From: Novosphingobium sp. ST904
GTDB taxonomy: Bacteria > Pseudomonadota > Alphaproteobacteria > Sphingomonadales > Sphingomonadaceae
NCBI RefSeq assembly: GCF_001298105.1
Contig: NZ_LGJH01000139.1
Span: forward strand, 1 to 64,000
Direction: 5' to 3'
Length of the DNA stretch: 64,000 nucleotides
Shown here: piece after piece, positions 54,973 through 62,881 of the stretch
How the letters are laid out: each line of letters starts with the position of its first letter
Position numbering within the stretch: the first letter of the stretch is position 1
Translations under genes and position numbers: made by a program
The notes under the pieces: model-generated
Seen by the model: the letters and a program-made list of their open reading frames with translations, nothing else
Database searches by the model: none
What the model was told of the DNA's origin: nothing

Positions 54973-54984
54973 ATCATATATGAT
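54973..54984. promoter_or_regulatory. Putative operator before the ParD-like gene
   Basis: ATCATATATGAT, a perfect 12-base palindrome in an AT-rich island, 21 bases upstream of the ParD-like ATG; a related CATATG lies just beyond. Confidence 0.5.
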
Positions 54985-55196
54985 CCATATGCAGGCTGTG
55001 CACTTTCGGCAAGGCGTCATCGCACCCATGGCGGCAGAAGCTGGATGGAGGGTTGCGACGGCGCCGTTCGTCGCCGCCCTCGGCCACTTCGCCGTGTATC
55101 GTCAAATTGACGCCAATGTTCATCCCTCGTTTTGCCGCGCAATGGAAAGGCCGGGGTCGGTCGTAACAAGACATTAAACCGAGAAGGAATTTTCCG

Positions 55197-55529
55197 ATGC
55201 GCAAAGCCATCGTGGCGGCGACCATGGCCGCCCTTACCATCCCCGCGACTTTCGCCGTCACCGAAGTTGCCGAAGCGCGCAACCACGGCCACCGCTATCA
55301 CCGCACCGACAACGGTATCCGTTACTGGCGCGGAAATGACGGCCGTTACCGCTGCAAGAAGTCCAACGGCACCACCGGCCTGCTGATCGGCGGCGTTGCC
55401 GGCGCGCTCGCCGGCCGCGCGATCGACACCCGCGGCGATCGTGCCACCGGCACCATCCTCGGCGCTGCCGGCGGCGCCCTGCTGGGCCGCGAGATCGACC
55501 GCAACAACTCGCGTCCGCGCTGCCGCTGA
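55197..55529 (+). CDS. Secreted glycine-zipper protein B
   Basis: A 110-residue paralogue of the product of 50193: signal peptide (KAIVAATMAALTIPATFAV...VAEA), basic His-rich part, RGNDGRYRCKKSNGTTGLLIG and a glycine zipper (GVAGALAGRAID...GTILGAAGGALLGREID) ending PRCR. The conserved Cys before NGTTGL and the C-terminal Cys could form a disulfide. GAGAAGGAA precedes the ATG. Envelope role unknown. Confidence 0.86.
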   Translation: MRKAIVAATMAALTIPATFAVTEVAEARNHGHRYHRTDNGIRYWRGNDGRYRCKKSNGTTGLLIGGVAGALAGRAIDTRGDRATGTILGAAGGALLGREIDRNNSRPRCR

Positions 55530-55540
55530 TCGCTCAGGAC

Positions 55541-55583
55541 AACCGACGGCGCGCCGCCGCTCCCGACGGCGCGCCGCACGGTT
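55541..55583 (+). terminator. Hairpin terminator after glycine-zipper gene B
   Basis: AACCG (55541-55545) pairs with CGGTT (55579-55583) and inside it CGGCGCGCC-type arms (55547-55556 and 55566-55575) repeat and pair. No T-run. Confidence 0.5.
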
Positions 55584-55642
55584 GCCACGACTGAAATATT
55601 TCGAAATCACCGGGCGACACGATCGCCCTAGGCCATGCTCCC

Positions 55643-56428
55643 ATGGCACCCGAGTTAGAACCGACTACCGGTACCACCGGCGTCAACCGCATCCTCGCCT
55701 CCGCTTTCGGCGTGAAGCTCGTCAGCGACATTCCCGAGCGGCTTTCCCGCCATGGACTGCGCCCCTGGCTGGACGGAAAACGCCGCCGCCGACTGGACCG
55801 CATCCGCGACAGCCGCCTGCTGTTCATCCATGTCCCCAAGAACGCCGGAACCTCGATCTGCGACCGGCTCTATGGCGCTCAGATGAAGCACTGCTCGGCA
55901 ATCTACTACGCCAGGTGCGCGCCGGACGTTCTGGCCCTGCCCAGTTTCGCGATCATCCGCGATCCGGTGGACCGCTTTCTCTCGGCCTTCCGCTACGCCC
56001 GCTCCGGCGGAACCCGGCACCGGACGATTTCGGCTCCCTTCCGGAAGCACTACGGCGCATTTCACACGATCGACGACGCCATCGACCATCTGGCCGAAGC
56101 ACGTTCCCCTTTCGACATCGACCATGTGTTCCGCCCGCAAAGCTGGTACGTGCTCGATGCCCGCGGACGCCCGGCATTGGATCGCCTCATCCCCTATGAA
56201 CAGATCGGCGATATCGGGCGCAGGCTCGGCCGCGAGGAACTTGCCAGCCTGCCGGAATTCAACCGCAGCCGCGAATGCCGCGAACGTCCGACCGCGTGCC
56301 AGCTGGACTTCCTCCACAGCTTCTACGAGGCCGACTTCGCGCTGCGGCACCAGGCGCTGACCGGCATTCCGGCAACCGTGCGGGCGACCGGCCCGATCGG
56401 CGCCCCGGTCCCCTCATTTGCCGGGTGA
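55643..56428 (+). CDS. Sulfotransferase family protein
   Basis: A 261-residue cytoplasmic or peripheral enzyme. FIHVPKNAGTSICDRLYG is the 5'-phosphosulfate loop for PAPS and FAIIRDPVDRFLSAFRYA the 3'-phosphate motif of the sulfotransferase-2 family, which sulfates carbohydrates. It stands alone; no PAPS synthesis genes are near. Its last 15 bases overlap the convergent gene at 56414. No clear ribosome binding site before ATG 55643. Confidence 0.85.
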   Translation: MAPELEPTTGTTGVNRILASAFGVKLVSDIPERLSRHGLRPWLDGKRRRRLDRIRDSRLLFIHVPKNAGTSICDRLYGAQMKHCSAIYYARCAPDVLALPSFAIIRDPVDRFLSAFRYARSGGTRHRTISAPFRKHYGAFHTIDDAIDHLAEARSPFDIDHVFRPQSWYVLDARGRPALDRLIPYEQIGDIGRRLGREELASLPEFNRSRECRERPTACQLDFLHSFYEADFALRHQALTGIPATVRATGPIGAPVPSFAG

Positions 56429-56929
56429 AGGCATCGCGCCGCGTTCCTCCTCCGTCATCGTGCGGTGCCCATAGCTGAGCACGTTGGTGATGCGCCAGCC
56501 GTCCGCCCGGTGGGCCCAGACCATCACGAACCGGGCGATCCCTTCGCACTGTCCGGAAGCCAGTTCGCAGAAGCGATGCTCGCCCTCCTCGATCGCGCCA
56601 TAGTCCTTGATCGGATAGATGCGCAGCGTGGCGGGCAACAGTTCCCGGCGAACCTTGCCGCAGATGTACTTGCGGGTATTGGCGACCACCGTATCGCGAT
56701 CGAACGTGGCGCCGCCGGTATCGTGGAAGAAGGCCACGCCGGGATCGAAGTAGCCCGCGAAAGCATCCAGATCGCAGCGATTGTAGGCATCGAACACTTT
56801 CGCATCGAGCGCGGCGACCTCGCTGGTCAGGGGATCGGCCTGAACCGCGGGGGCGGCCGAAGGCGGCACTGCAGGTGCGGAAGACAGCGCGGCGGCGGTG
56901 AGCAGGGCGACGAACGACATGGACGCCAT
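56414..56929 (-). CDS. Secreted NTF2-like (DUF4440/SnoaL-fold) protein
   Basis: A 171-residue protein with a signal peptide (ASMSFVALLTAAALSSAPAVPP) and one NTF2-like domain: VAALDAKVFDAYNRCDLDAFAGYFDPGVAFFHDTGG and RFVMVWAHRADGWRITNVLSYGH (parts) are typical of DUF4440. The fold serves in enzymes and in binding proteins; no specific role can be given. The ATG at 56929 gives the best signal peptide. Confidence 0.82.
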   Translation of the reverse strand: MASMSFVALLTAAALSSAPAVPPSAAPAVQADPLTSEVAALDAKVFDAYNRCDLDAFAGYFDPGVAFFHDTGGATFDRDTVVANTRKYICGKVRRELLPATLRIYPIKDYGAIEEGEHRFCELASGQCEGIARFVMVWAHRADGWRITNVLSYGHRTMTEEERGAMPSPGK

Positions 56930-57140
56930 CGTATGCCTTCCTCCGCGCCTGTCCAGACGCAGGCAAAGCCGGCCATGCGGCAATTTCCAAACAGTCTCTT
57001 TCCTACAGCTTCAGTCTGTGCTCCTATGCCGCCCGATGAACGTTCGCCTGCCCCCTTCGCCGCGTCACCTCCAATACCGGACCGGAACGACCGCCAGGGC
57101 GCGGACCGGCTTTTTCCCTGGCCCCGGATTTCTCTCTGAA

Positions 57141-57162
57141 CAGTGTAAACCGTGTCAACCTG
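57141..57162 (+). repeat. 22-base element, inverted copy at 61405
   Basis: The element contains GTGTAAACC-GTGTCAACC, two 9-base direct half-repeats, 20 bases before the SDR start. The copy on the opposite strand at 61405-61426 matches at 21 of 22 positions, and a looser copy lies in the aceA promoter (15667-15686). It may be a shared regulator site. Confidence 0.5.
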
Positions 57163-57181
57163 CAGGCACGGCGATGCCGCG

Positions 57182-57937
57182 ATGAGCGATCGGCCTGCCA
57201 TGCTGGTAACGGGCGGCGCCAAGCGGATCGGCGCCGCCATCGCCCGCTCGTTCGGCGCGGCGGGATGGCATGTCGTCATCCATTACGGACATTCTCGGGA
57301 CCAGGCGGAGGCGCTGGCGCAGGAACTGCCGTCCTCGGAAATCGTGGGCTGCGAATTGAACGACTGGGACGCCGGCCCCGCCATGGTCGAGGAACTCGCC
57401 GCGCGCCTGCCGGACTGGCGCGTGCTGGTGAACTGCGCGGGCATGTTCGACCTCGATACGGCCGCCATGCTCGATCCGCCCACTTTCGAGAAAGCGATGC
57501 GGGTCAATGCCGGTACCCCGGCCCGGCTCGCGCAGGCCTTCCTCGCCCATGCCCGCGCACGCACCGGACGCCGGGTGATCCACGTCACCGACCAGAAGCT
57601 GCTCAATCCGAACCCGGACTTCTTCTCCTACACGATGAGCAAGCACGCGCTGGCGGCCACGATCCCCATGCTGTCGATCGCACGTATGGCAGAGGATGAC
57701 CGCATCTACGGCCTCGCGCCCGGCGCGATCCTCGCCAGCCACGACCAGACCGAGGAGGAAGCCGAAATCTCGCACCGGCTGAACCTCCTCCATCGCAAGA
57801 CCACCCCGGAAGACGTGGCTTCGGCCGCGCTCTTCCTCTCGCAAGGATGGCTGGAAAGCGGCGAAACCCTTTACGTCGATTCCGGCCAGCACCTCCTCGC
57901 CCAGCCGCGTGACGTGTTGTTCCTCGCACGCCAGTGA
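57182..57937 (+). CDS. Short-chain dehydrogenase, pteridine reductase/FolM-like
   Basis: A 251-residue SDR. The NADPH motif is TGGAKRIGAAIA, as in pteridine reductase PTR1 and dihydromonapterin reductase FolM, whose Arg in place of Gly is characteristic. NCAGMFD and the catalytic SYTMSKHALA (Tyr-x3-Lys) are intact, and GAILAS replaces the common PG motif end. It probably reduces dihydropterins; other carbonyl substrates are possible. ATG 57182 is used; GTG 57152 would overlap the 22-base element. Confidence 0.86.
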   Translation: MSDRPAMLVTGGAKRIGAAIARSFGAAGWHVVIHYGHSRDQAEALAQELPSSEIVGCELNDWDAGPAMVEELAARLPDWRVLVNCAGMFDLDTAAMLDPPTFEKAMRVNAGTPARLAQAFLAHARARTGRRVIHVTDQKLLNPNPDFFSYTMSKHALAATIPMLSIARMAEDDRIYGLAPGAILASHDQTEEEAEISHRLNLLHRKTTPEDVASAALFLSQGWLESGETLYVDSGQHLLAQPRDVLFLARQ

Positions 57938-57970
57938 AAACTCCAGGAAGGCAGTAGACGATACCTCGCC

Positions 57971-57995
57971 TTCGCTTGCGCAGTTCGCAAGCGAA
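57971..57995 (+). repeat. Perfect hairpin between SDR and cfa genes
   Basis: TTCGCTTGCG-CAGTT-CGCAAGCGAA, ten perfect pairs, 33 bases after the SDR stop. It is followed by ACCCTCTTGC, so it may act as a terminator or as an operator for cfa. Confidence 0.6.
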
Positions 57996-58036
57996 ACCCT
58001 CTTGCACCGGGCCAAAGCGCCCTTCACAAATGGTTG

Positions 58037-59284
58037 ATGGCAATGGGAATTCTCGATCGTTTCCTCCAGAGAGGCGTCCGCCAGGGCGTTCTGGAGGTTG
58101 TCCGCCCCGATGGCAGCGTGAAACGGTTCGGCACGCCTGCCGCCGGCTTTCCCGAAGTCCGTATCCGCTTCACCGATGCCAAGGGCGAACGCCGCATCCT
58201 CACCGATCCGCGCCTTGGCGCGGCGGAGGCCTTCATGGACGGGCAACTCGTCATCGAGCAGGGCGACATCATGGAGATGGTCGAACTGATCCGGTCCAAC
58301 GCCAAGTGGGACAAGGGCGGCGAACTCCATGAACATACCGCCTTCAAGAAGCTGAAAGGCAAGGTCGTCACGCTGGTAGACGGCATCAACAAGGCGGCCA
58401 GCGCCAAGAAAAACATCGCGCACCATTACGATATCGGCAACGAACTCTATAACCTGTTCCTCGATATCGAGCACATGCAGTACTCCTGCGCCTACTGGCC
58501 GGAACCCGGCATCACGCTGGAACAGGCGCAGACCGCCAAGCTCGCGCATATCGCCGCCAAGCTCGCGCTCGAACCGGGCCAGCGCGTGCTCGACATCGGC
58601 TGCGGCTGGGGCGGAATGGCGATCTACCTTGCGAAGAACGCCGGCGTGTCGGTGCTGGGCATCACCCTCAGCGAGGAACAGCTCGCCCTCGCCCGCGAGC
58701 GCGCCGAGCAGGCGGGCGTTACCGACAAGGTCACCTTCGAACTCGTCGACTACCGCGACCTTGCCGCGCGCGGCGCCAAGTTCGACCGCATCGTCTCGGT
58801 CGGCATGTTCGAACATGTCGGGCAGGCTCAGTTCAGCCAGTTCTTCAGGGCCGTCGGCAACCTGCTGACGGACGACGGCGTCATGCTGCTCCACACGATC
58901 GGCCGCATGGGCGGCCCCGGTTCAACCGACGCCTTCACCCGCAAGTACATTTTCCCCGGCGGCTACATCCCAGCCCTCAGCGAAACGGTTGCAGCCAGCG
59001 AGAAATTCCGCCTGATCGCAACGGATGTCGAAAACCTGCGCCTTCACTACGCGCTGACCTTGCGGGAATGGTACAAGCGCTGCGTCGCCAACAAGGAAGC
59101 CATCGTCAGCCTCATGGACGAACGCTTCTACCGGATGTGGACTTTCTATCTCGCCGGCGCCACCGCGGCCTTCGAAAGCGGCGGCATGTGCAACTATCAG
59201 ATCCAGTACACCCGCAGCCGCCTCGCCCTTCCGCTCACCCGTGACTATATGCCCGAGGCCGAAGCGGCACTGCTGGGCGCATAG
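58037..59284 (+). CDS. cfa: Cyclopropane-fatty-acyl-phospholipid synthase
   Basis: A 415-residue SAM-dependent enzyme that adds a methylene group across double bonds of membrane phospholipids. The C-terminal methyltransferase domain has VLDIGCGWGGMAIYLA near residue 184, HHYDIGNELYNLFLD and MQYSCAYW at the family positions, and FEHVG (bicarbonate-site Glu). The N-terminal lipid-binding domain is present. ATG 58037 (MAMGILDRF) is used; ATG 58043 is possible and neither has a good ribosome binding site. Confidence 0.93.
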   Translation: MAMGILDRFLQRGVRQGVLEVVRPDGSVKRFGTPAAGFPEVRIRFTDAKGERRILTDPRLGAAEAFMDGQLVIEQGDIMEMVELIRSNAKWDKGGELHEHTAFKKLKGKVVTLVDGINKAASAKKNIAHHYDIGNELYNLFLDIEHMQYSCAYWPEPGITLEQAQTAKLAHIAAKLALEPGQRVLDIGCGWGGMAIYLAKNAGVSVLGITLSEEQLALARERAEQAGVTDKVTFELVDYRDLAARGAKFDRIVSVGMFEHVGQAQFSQFFRAVGNLLTDDGVMLLHTIGRMGGPGSTDAFTRKYIFPGGYIPALSETVAASEKFRLIATDVENLRLHYALTLREWYKRCVANKEAIVSLMDERFYRMWTFYLAGATAAFESGGMCNYQIQYTRSRLALPLTRDYMPEAEAALLGA

Positions 59285-59373
59285 CCCCGCACCTTTCCTT
59301 CATTGCGCAGCGGGGCGCGTGCTGATAGGCGCGCCCCCGAATCTCAATGCCCTTTCCTGCGGAGCCTGCGCCC

Positions 59374-60594
59374 ATGTCCGACAGCATCAAGAAGGTCGTC
59401 CTCGCCTACTCCGGCGGCCTCGACACCAGCGTCATCCTCAAGTGGCTTCAGGTCACGTACAACTGCGAAGTCGTGACCTTCACGGCCGACCTCGGCCAGG
59501 GTGAGGAACTCGAACTCGCGCGCGCCAAGGCCAAGCTGATGGGCCTGCCGGACGAGAACATCTATATCGACGACCTGCGCGAGGAATTCGTGCGCGACTT
59601 CGTCTTCCCGATGATGCGCGCCAATGCCCGCTACGAAGGCGACTATCTCCTCGGCACGTCGATCGCCCGCCCGCTGATCTCCAAGCGCCTGATCGAGATC
59701 GCGCATGAAACCGGCGCCGACGCCGTCGCGCATGGCGCCACCGGCAAGGGCAACGACCAGGTCCGCTTCGAACTCTCGGCCTATGCCCTCGATCCGAATA
59801 TCAAGGTCATCGCGCCCTGGCGCGAATGGGACCTGACCAGCCGCACCGCGCTCATCGCCTGGGCAGAGCAGCACCAGATCCCCGTCCCCAAGGACAAGCG
59901 CGGCGAAAGCCCGTTCTCGACCGACGCCAACCTCCTCCACACCTCGTCCGAAGGCAAGGTTCTGGAAGATCCGTGGGAAGAAACCCCGGACTACGTCTAC
60001 TCGCGCACCGTCAACCCGGAAGACGCGCCGGACGCACCGGAATACATCACCGTCGACTTCGAGAAGGGTGACGGCGTCGCGCTCAACGGCGTGGCGATGA
60101 GCCCCGCCTCGCTACTCACCGCGCTCAACGAACTGGGTCGCAAGCACGGCATCGGCCGCCTCGATCTGGTTGAGAACCGCTTCGTCGGCATGAAGTCGCG
60201 CGGCATGTACGAGACGCCGGGCGGCGAGATCTACGCCCGCGCCCATCGCGGCATCGAACAGATCACGCTCGACCGCGGCGCCGCGCACCTCAAGGACGAG
60301 CTCATGCCGAAGTATGCCGAGCTGATCTACAACGGCTTCTGGTTCGCGCCGGAGCGCGAGATGCTGCAGGCCGCGATCGATCACTCGCAGGCGCGCGTGA
60401 ACGGCACCGTCCGCCTGAAGCTCTACAAGGGCAATGCCTCGGTCGTCGGCCGCAAGTCGGCGGACTCGCTCTACTCCGAACGCCACGTCACGTTCGAGGA
60501 TGATGCAGGCGCCTACGACCAGAAGGACGCGGCCGGCTTCATCAAGCTGAACGCCCTGCGACTCCGCCTGCTCGCCCAGCGCGACGCGAAGTAA
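59374..60594 (+). CDS. argG: Argininosuccinate synthase
   Basis: A 406-residue cytoplasmic enzyme that joins citrulline and aspartate with ATP in arginine synthesis. The PP-loop [19 protein letters not shown] is at residues 7-25, [13 protein letters not shown] and [17 protein letters not shown] follow, and the length is normal for the family. ATG 59374 has GGAG 10 bases upstream; an ATG 27 bases earlier lacks a binding site. Stand-alone gene with its own terminator. Confidence 0.97.
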   Translation: MSDSIKKVVLAYSGGLDTSVILKWLQVTYNCEVVTFTADLGQGEELELARAKAKLMGLPDENIYIDDLREEFVRDFVFPMMRANARYEGDYLLGTSIARPLISKRLIEIAHETGADAVAHGATGKGNDQVRFELSAYALDPNIKVIAPWREWDLTSRTALIAWAEQHQIPVPKDKRGESPFSTDANLLHTSSEGKVLEDPWEETPDYVYSRTVNPEDAPDAPEYITVDFEKGDGVALNGVAMSPASLLTALNELGRKHGIGRLDLVENRFVGMKSRGMYETPGGEIYARAHRGIEQITLDRGAAHLKDELMPKYAELIYNGFWFAPEREMLQAAIDHSQARVNGTVRLKLYKGNASVVGRKSADSLYSERHVTFEDDAGAYDQKDAAGFIKLNALRLRLLAQRDAK

Positions 60595-60647
60595 CAGGCA
60601 GCGGATTCGGCCCTCCGAATCCTTTCAACGTCTTAACGACATCCGGC

Positions 60648-60678
60648 GCCCGTTGCCAAAGTGCGACGGGCCGCTTTT
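60648..60678 (+). terminator. Hairpin terminator after argG
   Basis: GCCCGT (60648-60653) pairs with ACGGGC (60666-60671), followed by CGCTTTT. Confidence 0.65.
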
Positions 60679-60722
60679 GCATGGGTCCACAGCGCGACGA
60701 ACTGCCTGTAGGACTCCTCGCC

Positions 60723-61262
60723 ATGACGGGGAAGCACAACCAACCGCATAAAGCCCGCCGGATTGCCCGGATCGGCTTTGCTCTAGCCACCGCTGCCATG
60801 CTGGTAGCGCCGGCCTCCTCGGCGATCGCCGAGTCGAAGATGGCGCCCGCAAAGGCCGCTGCCGAGGCACCCGCACCTGCCGCGATCGTCGCCGCACCCG
60901 CATCCACCACGCCCGTCGCCGCCCTGCCGCAATCGCTTGAGCAGGACTTCGAAACCATCAAGGGCGGCACCGCCAGCTTCTATGGCCACTCGCTCCGGGG
61001 AGCCCGCACCGCCAGCGGCGAGCGCTTCAACCCGGATGACCTCACGGCCGCCCATCCCTCGCTGCCCTTCGGCACGAAGCTGCGCGTCACCAACGCGCTC
61101 ACTGGCGATTCCGTCATGGTCCGCATCAACGACCGCGGCCCGTTCCACTCCAACCGCGTGATCGACCTTTCCGAGGCCGCCGCGAAGGAAATCGGCATCG
61201 CCCGCATGGGCTCAGGCAAAGTCGAACTGGCCGTCCTTTCCGACGACGCCAACGACGAGTAA
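60723..61262 (+). CDS. rlpA: RlpA-type septal ring lytic transglycosylase
   Basis: A 179-residue exported protein: a hydrophobic signal ([20 protein letters not shown]), an Ala/Pro linker and a double-psi beta-barrel domain with [44 protein letters not shown] and [22 protein letters not shown] (parts). The Asp in INDRGPF is the catalytic-type residue. It lacks the SPOR domain of the larger RlpA proteins, so it is a short version. AGGAC precedes ATG 60723. Confidence 0.87.
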   Translation: MTGKHNQPHKARRIARIGFALATAAMLVAPASSAIAESKMAPAKAAAEAPAPAAIVAAPASTTPVAALPQSLEQDFETIKGGTASFYGHSLRGARTASGERFNPDDLTAAHPSLPFGTKLRVTNALTGDSVMVRINDRGPFHSNRVIDLSEAAAKEIGIARMGSGKVELAVLSDDANDE

Positions 61263-61365
61263 TCCGCGAAAATCCCTGAAGCAGGACCAGAAACGGGGTC
61301 AGAAACAGGGAAGGCCGACGCGGTAACGGAGGGGGTGGGGGAAGCACCACGCCGACCTTCACCCA

Positions 61366-62189
61366 TCATAACATCGCACCCCGCATCGGGTTCCCGGCGC
61401 CGCTCAGGTTGACACGCTTTACACTGTCCCGAGCAGGAAAAGCCGCCCCCGACCGACTTGAACTCCATCGGCGGCACACCCTCCCCGCCCAGCACCGCAT
61501 CGACCGCACCTTCCGCGCGGCGACGCCAGCCATCCCACTCACCCGCCGCCGCCTCGCGCCAGAGCGCCACGCGCGGATCGGGCTCGTCCTCCGGCCCCGC
61601 CTCGCCCGCCGCCACAGCCTGCTCCCACGCCGCATCGGCCTCGTCCTGGAGCATGACGCCCGCCCGGTCGGCATAGACCTCCCGCGACGGCGGCAGGACC
61701 GGCTCCGGCCGCCCGGCCCGCACCGGCGCCACCTCGAACAGCTCCGCCGGCGCCTCGCCCGCAACCACCGCCAGCACTTCGTCGAACCGCTCCGCCAGGT
61801 CGCCGCCCCGCTCTCCCGAGCCCGCCGCATCCGCCTCCACCAACCGGTCGAGCGCCCCAGATGCGCCAGCAGCAGCCGCGCGTCGTAACGCCGCCGCACC
61901 GCCACCTGCTCGCCGTGATAGAACACCGGCTCCTCCACCCCATCGAGCGCCCGCGTCGCCAGCACGTCCTCGACATGCCGCCGCGCCAGCACCAGCGCCG
62001 CATCCCACCCCCGCGCGAACACCCGGTCCCGCCGCCGCAACAGATAGGCCGACTGCGCGACATCCCCACCGCCGCAGCCGCCGCCCGCACATCCCCCCTC
62101 CCGGAGAGCCGGTCGAGAAAACGCACCTTCCGCGCAGGAGACCACCCCTGCTCCTCCCGCCGAGGGAGAGGAAGACCATCACCGCTCAC
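61366..62189 (-). CDS. Helix-turn-helix hypothetical protein (three frame breaks)
   Basis: Pieces in three frames make one protein of about 270 residues of a type I associate with sphingomonads: WSPARKVRFLDRLSGRGDVRAAAAAVGMSR (parts; a helix-turn-helix), then QSAYLLRRRDRVFARGWDAAL, ALDRLVEADAA...AERFDEVLAVVA, ALWREAAAGEWDGWRRRAEG and MEFKS, ending DSVKRVNLSGAG. Breaks are near 62056 and 61856 (one lost base each) and near 61448 in a run of five G (one extra base). Start GTG 62189 is a guess. Three breaks in one small gene may mean real decay, though sequence errors fit the rest of the window. Confidence 0.6.
61405..61426 (-). repeat. 22-base element, inverted copy of 57141
   Basis: Read on the minus strand it contains GTGTAAAGC-GTGTCAACC, one base different from the copy at 57141. 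It overlaps the last codons of the helix-turn-helix gene. Confidence 0.5.
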
Positions 62190-62401
62190 AGCGAGCCCCA
62201 AGCTTGTCGAAGCGCGGAAGGAAGGATCGTGACCGGCCACGGGCGAGACATCCGGAGCCAGGGAAGAAGAAAGCGAAGTGCGAGGGCCATCGCCCTCGCG
62301 CTCCCCGCCCCTTTCCGCCGCGCCCCGCCGCCCCGGAGCACCCTCCCCCAGAGCTTCGTCCGGCCAGGCGTCGCAAGCCGAAGCGCCACCTTCTTCGTCG
62401 T

Positions 62402-62417
62402 CCCGGCGAAAGCCGGG
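62402..62417. repeat. CCCGGC-GAAA-GCCGGG hairpin, intergenic palindrome
   Basis: Six perfect pairs with a GAAA loop inside CGTCGTC...GATCGCC. This hairpin resembles palindromic intergenic repeats seen in many sphingomonad genomes. It lies in the 692-base space 62190-62881, which holds no supportable gene. Confidence 0.5.
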
Positions 62418-62547
62418 ATCGCCCTCAGCCGAGCGCCCACCCCGCCCGCGCGGAAAGGACTCCCCCGGCAACCCGATATCCCGAGAAGCCGGAATCCACC
62501 CTCGCCCGGCAGCGGTGGGATACGAAGAGTTTGAATGGTCGGACATG

Positions 62548-62601
62548 GTTCACCCCCAAGACTGGAGCCAAAGCCCCGGCGCAGCCGCGCCGGGGTGAAC
62601 C
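62548..62601. repeat. Two-tier hairpin in the gap before the sulfatase
   Basis: GGTTCACCCC (62548-62557) pairs with GGGGTGAACC (62592-62601), and inside CCCCGGCGC (62574-62582) pairs with GCGCCGGGG (62587-62595); the two tiers compete for the GGGG. It may be a terminator or a repeat element. Confidence 0.5.
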
Positions 62602-62881
62602 GGATCATTTATCGCATGTGGGGAGGTGTAGGAAAGTTGAGCATCAAAGACTACGAAGGGCCGACTCCTGCCCGACTAGTTACGGATTGAAACGTCAGAT
62701 AGCTGCCATTGCAAAGGTGGGGTAAGCGCATCGGTTTGAGCCGTTGCGCGAGCCAATTTGTCACTGCTGGTGCGCTGCCGCTCTCAGGTCTTTCAGCTCG
62801 CGCCGCTGGGGACAACCCCGATACCAGCAAGGGTCAATCACGTCATAATGCGGCTTCCTTCGCAAGGATTGGAGCAGCCCC

